Source of the DNA: Zobellella taiwanensis
Lineage (GTDB): Bacteria; Pseudomonadota; Gammaproteobacteria; Enterobacterales; Aeromonadaceae
Assembly: GCF_003012795.1 (NCBI RefSeq)
Contig: NZ_PXYH01000004.1
Span: 159,317 to 223,316 of the forward strand
DNA: 64,000 nucleotides
Direction: 5' to 3'
The translations under genes and the position numbers were made by a program. Under the pieces are notes generated by a model. It saw only the letters and a list, made by a program, of their open reading frames with translations, was not told the origin of the DNA and ran no database searches. Below, one piece after another: positions 59,662-64,000 of the stretch (position 1 is its first letter; each line of letters starts with the position of its first letter).

Positions 59662-60780
59662 ATGACTGAGCAAGGCGGTATTCGCAAGTCATTGGTGATC
59701 TCCCTGGCACTGCACCTGCTGATCGGGGTGCTGGTGCTGGTGGGGGTCAATTTCAGTACGCCCAAGCGTCCGGCCCAGGCGGTTTCCATTATTGAAGCCA
59801 CCATGATTGACGATGGCATGGTGGCGGCCCAGGCCGAACGATTGGCCGAGCGCCAGGCCCAGCGCCAGCAGCAACAGGCCGAGGCCCAGGCGCAGGAAGA
59901 GGCCCGGCAGCAGGCGGAAGAAGAGGCCCAGCGAGAGGCCGCCGAACAGGCCGCCGCTGCCGAGGCTGCGCGCCAGGCAGAGCAGCAAAAGGCCATTGCC
60001 GAGCAGCAGGCCAGGGCCGAGCAGGAAAAGCAGCAGGTGTTGGAACAGCAGCGCAAGGCCGAGGAAGCGCGCAAGGCGGAAGAGGCGAGAAAGCAGGCCG
60101 AAGCCGAGGCGGCGCGCAAGGCGGAAGAGGCGAGAAAGCAGGCCGAAGCCGAGGCGGCACGCAAGGCGGAAGAGGCCAAAAAGCAGGCCGAAGCCGAGAC
60201 GGCGCGCAAGGCGGAAGAGGCCAAAAAGCAGGCCGAAGCCGAGGCGGCACGCAAGGCGGAAGAAGCGCGCAAGGCCGAGGAAGCGAAAAAGCAGGCCGAA
60301 CAACAGCGTAAGGCGGAAGAGGCGCGCAAGGCCGAGGAAGCGAAAAAGCAGGCCGAGCAACAGCGCAAGGCGGAAGAAGCCCGCAAGGCGGAAGCCGCGC
60401 GCAAGGCCGAGGCACAAAAGAAGGCCGAAGCCGAACAGGCGATGAAGGATCTGGAAGCGCTGATGGGCTCGGCTCCGGCGGGAGCCTCCTCTTCGGCGGC
60501 CTCGGCGGCGGAAGTGGATCGTTACACCGGTATGATTATCTCCGCCATTCAGCGAAACTGGCTGGTGGGGCCTACCATGGTCGGCAAGCAGTGCCGGATT
60601 AATGTGCGGGTCGCGGCCGATGGCCTTATCCTGCAGATAGGGCAGGGGCAGGGCGATGCAGAGGTGTGCCGCTCGGCCGAGCTGGCCATCCGCAAGACCG
60701 GTACCTTGCCGATGCCCAAGGATCCGGAAGTGAACAAGCAGTTGCAAAACCTGAATTTGACCCTGATACCGAGGCTTTGA
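59662..60780 (+). CDS. tolA: cell envelope integrity protein TolA
   Basis: This 372-aa protein has an N-terminal membrane helix (~11-31), a long Ala/Lys/Glu/Gln coiled coil (~50-255) and a globular C-terminal TolA domain (~280-372, [28 protein letters not shown]). The helical part contains direct repeats such as [14 protein letters not shown]. It spans the periplasm to Pal and TolB. The stop overlaps the tolB start (TGATGA). Confidence 0.96.
   Translation: MTEQGGIRKSLVISLALHLLIGVLVLVGVNFSTPKRPAQAVSIIEATMIDDGMVAAQAERLAERQAQRQQQQAEAQAQEEARQQAEEEAQREAAEQAAAAEAARQAEQQKAIAEQQARAEQEKQQVLEQQRKAEEARKAEEARKQAEAEAARKAEEARKQAEAEAARKAEEAKKQAEAETARKAEEAKKQAEAEAARKAEEARKAEEAKKQAEQQRKAEEARKAEEAKKQAEQQRKAEEARKAEAARKAEAQKKAEAEQAMKDLEALMGSAPAGASSSAASAAEVDRYTGMIISAIQRNWLVGPTMVGKQCRINVRVAADGLILQIGQGQGDAEVCRSAELAIRKTGTLPMPKDPEVNKQLQNLNLTLIPRL
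60091..60400. repeat. tandem repeats encoding the TolA coiled coil
   Basis: Units of about 45 bases encoding [19 protein letters not shown] segments recur with high nucleotide identity between about 60091 and 60400. Such repeats can expand or contract and vary the rod length between strains. Confidence 0.75.
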
Positions 60781-62081
60781 TGATGACAAAACGATGGGTG
60801 TGGTTATGGTTGCCGCTTCTTTTGCTGGCAGGCAGGGCGCAGGCGGCGCTGGATATTATTATTACCGGCGGTATCGACAGTGCCCGGCCGGTGGCGGTGG
60901 TGCCCTTCCAGTGGACCGGCGGCGGCGCCGTGCCCCAGGATCTGGCGGCGGTGATCGGCAGCGATCTGCGTAACAGCGGCATGTTTCGCCCGCTGGATGC
61001 CAACAGCCTGCCCCAGCGGGTGGCCCAGGCCGCCCAGCTGGATCCGGCGCTGTGGCGTTCTCGCCAGGTAGAGGCGGTATTGGTAGGCGCCATTGAACCG
61101 GCGGGAGGCGATCAGTATCGCATCAGCTTTGAGCTGGCCGACGTGCTCGGCAGCGGCGGCGCCGAACTGCTCGAAAGCCGCAGCGCCACTGTGCCGGCGG
61201 CCCAGTTGCGCCAGTACGCCCACCGTATCGCCGATATCGTGTTCGAGCGGCTTACCGGCATCAAGGGAGCCTTCCTGACCCGTATCGCCTATGTCAATGT
61301 GCAGCACGGTGCCCAGTATCCGTACCAGCTGATGATCGCCGATTACGACGGCTTCAACGAGCAGGTACTGCTGCGTTCGCGGGAACCGCTGATGTCGCCG
61401 GCCTGGTCCCCGGACGGCCGTAAACTGGCTTATGTGTCTTTCGAGAACAAAAAGGCCGAGGTGGTGGTGCAGGACATTTACAGCCAGCAACGCCAGGTGG
61501 TCAGCTCCCAGCCGGGCATCAACGGCGCGCCCGCCTGGTCACCCGATGGCAGCCGGCTGGCGCTGGTGCTGTCCCGTGACGGCCAGCCCGAAATATATGT
61601 GCTCAACCTGGGCAGCAAGCAGTTGACCCGGGTCACCCAGAATCGCACAATTGACACCGAGCCGACCTGGTCGGCGGACGGCAGCGCCATCTACTTCGTG
61701 TCCGAACGGGGTGGTCGGCCCCAGGTGTATCGTGCCGATCTGGCGTCCGGAGACACGCGTCGCGTGACCTTCGAGGGCGACATGAACCTGGGGCCCAGGG
61801 TGACCATGGATGGCCAGAATCTGGTGCTGGTCAGCCGTTCCCAGGGACAATACCGAATTGCTCGTCAGGAGCTGGACAGCGGTCATATGCAGGTGTTAAC
61901 AGAAACCCAGCTGGATGAATCGCCAAGCCCGGCACCCAACGGCACTATGATCATCTATAGTACCACCTATCAAGGCCGGCAGGTGCTGTCCCTGGTGTCT
62001 ATGGATGGTCGCTTCAAGGCCAGGCTGCCGGCGCGCAGTGGTGATGTTCGTGCACCGGCGTGGTCACCGTTCCTTAACTAA
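60780..62081 (+). CDS. tolB: Tol-Pal system beta-propeller protein TolB
   Basis: This 433-aa periplasmic protein has a signal peptide (ending GRAQA), an N-terminal domain and a six-bladed beta-propeller with repeated [18 protein letters not shown] blades. It binds Pal and releases it to TolA. The start is ATG 60780 in the TGATGA overlap; 60783 is equally possible. Confidence 0.96.
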   Translation: MMTKRWVWLWLPLLLLAGRAQAALDIIITGGIDSARPVAVVPFQWTGGGAVPQDLAAVIGSDLRNSGMFRPLDANSLPQRVAQAAQLDPALWRSRQVEAVLVGAIEPAGGDQYRISFELADVLGSGGAELLESRSATVPAAQLRQYAHRIADIVFERLTGIKGAFLTRIAYVNVQHGAQYPYQLMIADYDGFNEQVLLRSREPLMSPAWSPDGRKLAYVSFENKKAEVVVQDIYSQQRQVVSSQPGINGAPAWSPDGSRLALVLSRDGQPEIYVLNLGSKQLTRVTQNRTIDTEPTWSADGSAIYFVSERGGRPQVYRADLASGDTRRVTFEGDMNLGPRVTMDGQNLVLVSRSQGQYRIARQELDSGHMQVLTETQLDESPSPAPNGTMIIYSTTYQGRQVLSLVSMDGRFKARLPARSGDVRAPAWSPFLN

Positions 62082-62107
62082 TCCCTTGTTTTTTCTAAGG
62101 AAAAATA

Positions 62108-62629
62108 ATGCAAATGAAAAAATTGCTTCAGAGTCTGGCGGTTGCCCTGCCCATGTTGACCCTGGCTGCATGTAGCTCGACCAGCGATTCCGATGCCATG
62201 ACCGGTACCGATGGCAGCTACCAGAACGGTGGCGTGCAAACCGGCGGTGCCGGCGGCGCCCTCTCTGCCGAAGAGCAGATGCGCCAGCAGTACGAGGCCC
62301 TGCGTCGCGAGAACGTGATCTACTTCGAATTCGACCGTGACGAAGTGACCGGCCACTACGCCCAGGTGCTGGAAGCCCATGCCAGCTTCCTGCGCTCCAA
62401 CCCCTCCGTCAGCATCCTGGTGGAAGGCCACGCCGACGAGCGCGGTACTCCCGAGTACAACATCGCCCTGGGCGAACGTCGTGCCAAGGCCGTGACCAGC
62501 TACCTGCAGAGCCTGGGTGTCAGCGGCTCCCAGCTGGCCATCGTCAGCTACGGTGAGGAGAAGCCGCTCGATACTTCCCGTACCGAAGCCGGTTTCGCCA
62601 AGAACCGCCGTGCCGTTCTGGTTTACTAA
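62108..62629 (+). CDS. pal: peptidoglycan-associated lipoprotein
   Basis: This 173-aa outer-membrane lipoprotein has lipobox LTLAAC (Cys at about residue 22) and an OmpA-like peptidoglycan-binding domain (VIYFEFDRDEV, VEGHADERGTPEYNIALGERRA). It links outer membrane to wall during division. AAGGA precedes the ATG. Confidence 0.98.
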   Translation: MQMKKLLQSLAVALPMLTLAACSSTSDSDAMTGTDGSYQNGGVQTGGAGGALSAEEQMRQQYEALRRENVIYFEFDRDEVTGHYAQVLEAHASFLRSNPSVSILVEGHADERGTPEYNIALGERRAKAVTSYLQSLGVSGSQLAIVSYGEEKPLDTSRTEAGFAKNRRAVLVY

Positions 62630-62645
62630 GGTTTAAGTCGATTTT

Positions 62646-63410
62646 ATGAAGATTAAATTAGCGGCCATTTCGATGGCCGCTGTTTTATCCACCGCCACCT
62701 GGGCCCAGGCCCCGGTGGTCAGTGTGGGTGGCAGCGGCTCCGTCAATGATCGCCTGGCCGAACTGGAGCGCGGTTTTGCCGCCAGAAGCCAGGCGCAGAT
62801 CGATCAGCAACGCCAGTTGAACGCCATGCAGCAGGAACTGAGTGAACTGCGTGGCCTGCTGGAAGAACAGAGTTATCGCCTGGAGCAGGTGATAGAGCGC
62901 CAGCGCAGCATACTGGCGGCCCAGCAGCAGGCGGCGCCGGCCCCGGCCGCGCCTGCGTCTTCCGCCCAGGCGTCCGCCGCCGGCGACAGTGCGGCTCCGG
63001 CTCCGGCCGCCCAGCCCCAGGCGGGCGCGGCCAGCGATGAACAGGCGGCCTACGACAACGCGGTCAACCTGGTGCTGCAGGACAAGGATTACGACGCGGC
63101 CATTCCGGCCTTTGCCCGTTTTATTACCCAGTATCCCCAGTCGACCTATGTGCCCAATGCCCACTACTGGCTGGGGCAGCTGTTGTTCGCCCAGAAACGC
63201 TTTGATCAGGCCAAGGCCCAGTTTGCCCGGGTAATGGAGGCCTATCCGCAGTCCAACAAGCGCGCGGATTCCATTCTCAAGCTCGGTACCATAGCGCGCG
63301 AGCAGCAGGACAGCGCCCTGGCCCGGCAGTATTTCGAGCAGGTATTGAGCGAATACGGCAACAGCAGCGCGGCCAGGCTGGCCCGGGAATCCCTGGATAG
63401 CATGAATTAA
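62646..63410 (+). CDS. cpoB: cell division coordinator CpoB (YbgF)
   Basis: This 254-aa periplasmic protein has a signal peptide (ending TWAQA), a coiled coil (~35-85), an Ala/Pro linker, and C-terminal TPR repeats (AYDNAVNLVLQDKDYDAAIPAF...). CpoB couples PBP1B activity with Tol during septation. It completes the cluster. Confidence 0.95.
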   Translation: MKIKLAAISMAAVLSTATWAQAPVVSVGGSGSVNDRLAELERGFAARSQAQIDQQRQLNAMQQELSELRGLLEEQSYRLEQVIERQRSILAAQQQAAPAPAAPASSAQASAAGDSAAPAPAAQPQAGAASDEQAAYDNAVNLVLQDKDYDAAIPAFARFITQYPQSTYVPNAHYWLGQLLFAQKRFDQAKAQFARVMEAYPQSNKRADSILKLGTIAREQQDSALARQYFEQVLSEYGNSSAARLARESLDSMN

Positions 63411-63483
63411 ACGGCCATATTGATGGATTTTTGAGAGAGTCGCTTGATCCTTAATCAAACGGGAATGAATCACGATTTTCCTG

Positions 63484-63511
63484 TTGCGTCCGGCCATTAA
63501 ATCCGTAATAT
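63484..63511 (+). promoter_or_regulatory. promoter of the tRNA array
   Basis: TTGCGT (63484-63489) and TAATAT (63506-63511) are 16 bases apart and followed by a GC-rich discriminator (AGGCCGCC), as for growth-rate-controlled stable-RNA promoters. Confidence 0.65.
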
Positions 63512-63551
63512 AGGCCGCCGTTGGCAGGGGGCAAGCACGCCGCCCGCCAGA

Positions 63552-63627
63552 GGGTCGTTAGCTCAGTTGGTAGAGCAGTTGACTTTTAATCAATTGGTCG
63601 CAGGTTCGAATCCTGCACGACCCACCA
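63552..63627 (+). tRNA. tRNA-Lys (anticodon TTT)
   Basis: 76 nt with encoded CCA. The acceptor stem is GGGTCGT/ACGACCC, the anticodon loop CTTTTAA, and the T loop GTTCGAATC. Confidence 0.97.
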
Positions 63628-63634
63628 GATTCCC

Positions 63635-63710
63635 GGACGCTTAGCTCAGCCGGGAGAGCACCTCCCTTACAAGGAGGGGGTCACTGGTTCGATCCCAGTA
63701 GCGTCCACCA
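63635..63710 (+). tRNA. tRNA-Val (anticodon TAC)
   Basis: 76 nt with encoded CCA. The acceptor stem is GGACGCT/AGCGTCC, the anticodon stem-loop CTCCCTTACAAGGAG, and the T loop GTTCGATCC. Confidence 0.96.
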
Positions 63711-63740
63711 GTTTTGATGTTTTGCTTATAAAACATACCC

Positions 63741-63816
63741 GGGTGGTTAGCTCAGCCGGGAGAGCACCTCCCTTACAAGGAGGGGGTCACTGGTTCGATC
63801 CCAGTACCACCCACCA
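63741..63816 (+). tRNA. tRNA-Val (anticodon TAC), variant acceptor stem
   Basis: 76 nt with encoded CCA, identical to the neighbouring tRNA-Val from base 8 up to the 3' acceptor strand, but with acceptor stem GGGTGGT/ACCACCC. The compensatory change keeps full pairing. Confidence 0.96.
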
Positions 63817-63841
63817 CTTTCGAGTGGCAAACCGATTATTC

Positions 63842-63917
63842 GGGTCGTTAGCTCAGTTGGTAGAGCAGTTGACTTTTAATCAATTGGTCGCAGGTTCGAA
63901 TCCTGCACGACCCACCA
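63842..63917 (+). tRNA. tRNA-Lys (anticodon TTT), second copy
   Basis: Identical to the copy at 63552-63627, including the following 7-base spacer. Confidence 0.97.
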
Positions 63918-63924
63918 GATTCCC

Positions 63925-64000
63925 GGACGCTTAGCTCAGCCGGGAGAGCACCTCCCTTACAAGGAGGGGGTCACTGGTTCGATCCCAGTAGCGTCCACCA
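63925..64000 (+). tRNA. tRNA-Val (anticodon TAC), third gene
   Basis: Identical to the tRNA-Val at 63635-63710; its CCA ends exactly at the window edge. The array may continue beyond. Confidence 0.95.

Noticed and set aside
63741..63816. Middle tRNA-Val considered as a degraded pseudo-tRNA
   Set aside because: The altered acceptor stem is fully compensated and all conserved tRNA positions are kept.

Overview
The window is chromosomal DNA of a high-GC gammaproteobacterium. The gene content (complete trp operon with a Trp-codon leader, tol-pal, ruvCAB, cmoAB, CsrB-type RNA with a UvrY box, a nitrite reductase nirK fused to cytochrome c) fits a denitrifying marine or brackish member of the Aeromonadales such as Zobellella, Oceanimonas or Oceanisphaera. 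The genus is an inference from gene content only.

Layout. 1-2,252: end of thrC, a CsrB-like regulatory RNA, and tesB. 2,348-7,606: a dicarboxylate/amino-acid symporter, ung, a DUF3545 gene, transaldolase, and a CRP-controlled AGCS alanine/glycine symporter. 7,854-13,038: an isochorismatase-fold hydrolase, a membrane chemoreceptor, a YkgJ-type cysteine-cluster protein, YceH, and a soluble CZB chemoreceptor. 13,150-15,843: nirK-nirV-SCO, a copper nitrite reductase operon with an FNR-like half site upstream. 15,988-19,937: a LysR regulator divergent from an omega-aminotransferase and a methylmalonate-semialdehyde dehydrogenase, a probable beta-alanine to acetyl-CoA route. 19,977-21,189: a probable yybP-ykoY manganese riboswitch in front of a Ca/Na-antiporter-family gene. 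21,259-26,204: an MFS exporter plus M20 amidohydrolase with a divergent MarR regulator, an SDR enzyme and a deaminase.

26,561-36,045 is a visibly AT-richer accessory island with no housekeeping genes. It holds a tightly coupled four-gene operon (GHKL/MutL-like ATPase, Z1-domain helicase-like protein, PD-(D/E)XK protein of the DUF4420 type, AIPR protein), followed by a 5-methylcytosine methyltransferase and a divergent Vsr endonuclease. It resembles the Mza (MutL-Z1-AIPR) anti-phage systems together with a Dcm/Vsr pair, and is the most interesting region of the window. It sits directly downstream of trpA, and two inverted copies of a short GC-rich palindrome lie at its edges.

36,196-43,021 is the trp operon on the minus strand (trpL-E-G-D-CF-B-A, translationally coupled), divergent from rnm (yciV), yciO and rluB. 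45,711-50,687 is a minus-strand run of cmoA, cmoB, a retropepsin-like lipoprotein, a 7TM/inactive transglutaminase protein and an ATP-grasp ligase. 50,821-58,148 holds a DUF72 gene, a 497-bp MITE-like element with 20-bp terminal inverted repeats, then aspS-nudB-yebC-ruvC-ruvA-ruvB and a partial second copy of the repeat. 58,149-63,410 is ybgC-tolQRAB-pal-cpoB. The window ends in a five-gene tRNA array (Lys-Val-Val-Lys-Val) that carries an exact tandem duplication of a Lys-Val pair.

Several dispersed intergenic repeat families are visible, notably three near-perfect palindromes containing GGGGTCGGAGTCA that also act as terminators. No integrase, transposase gene, CRISPR array or rRNA was found.
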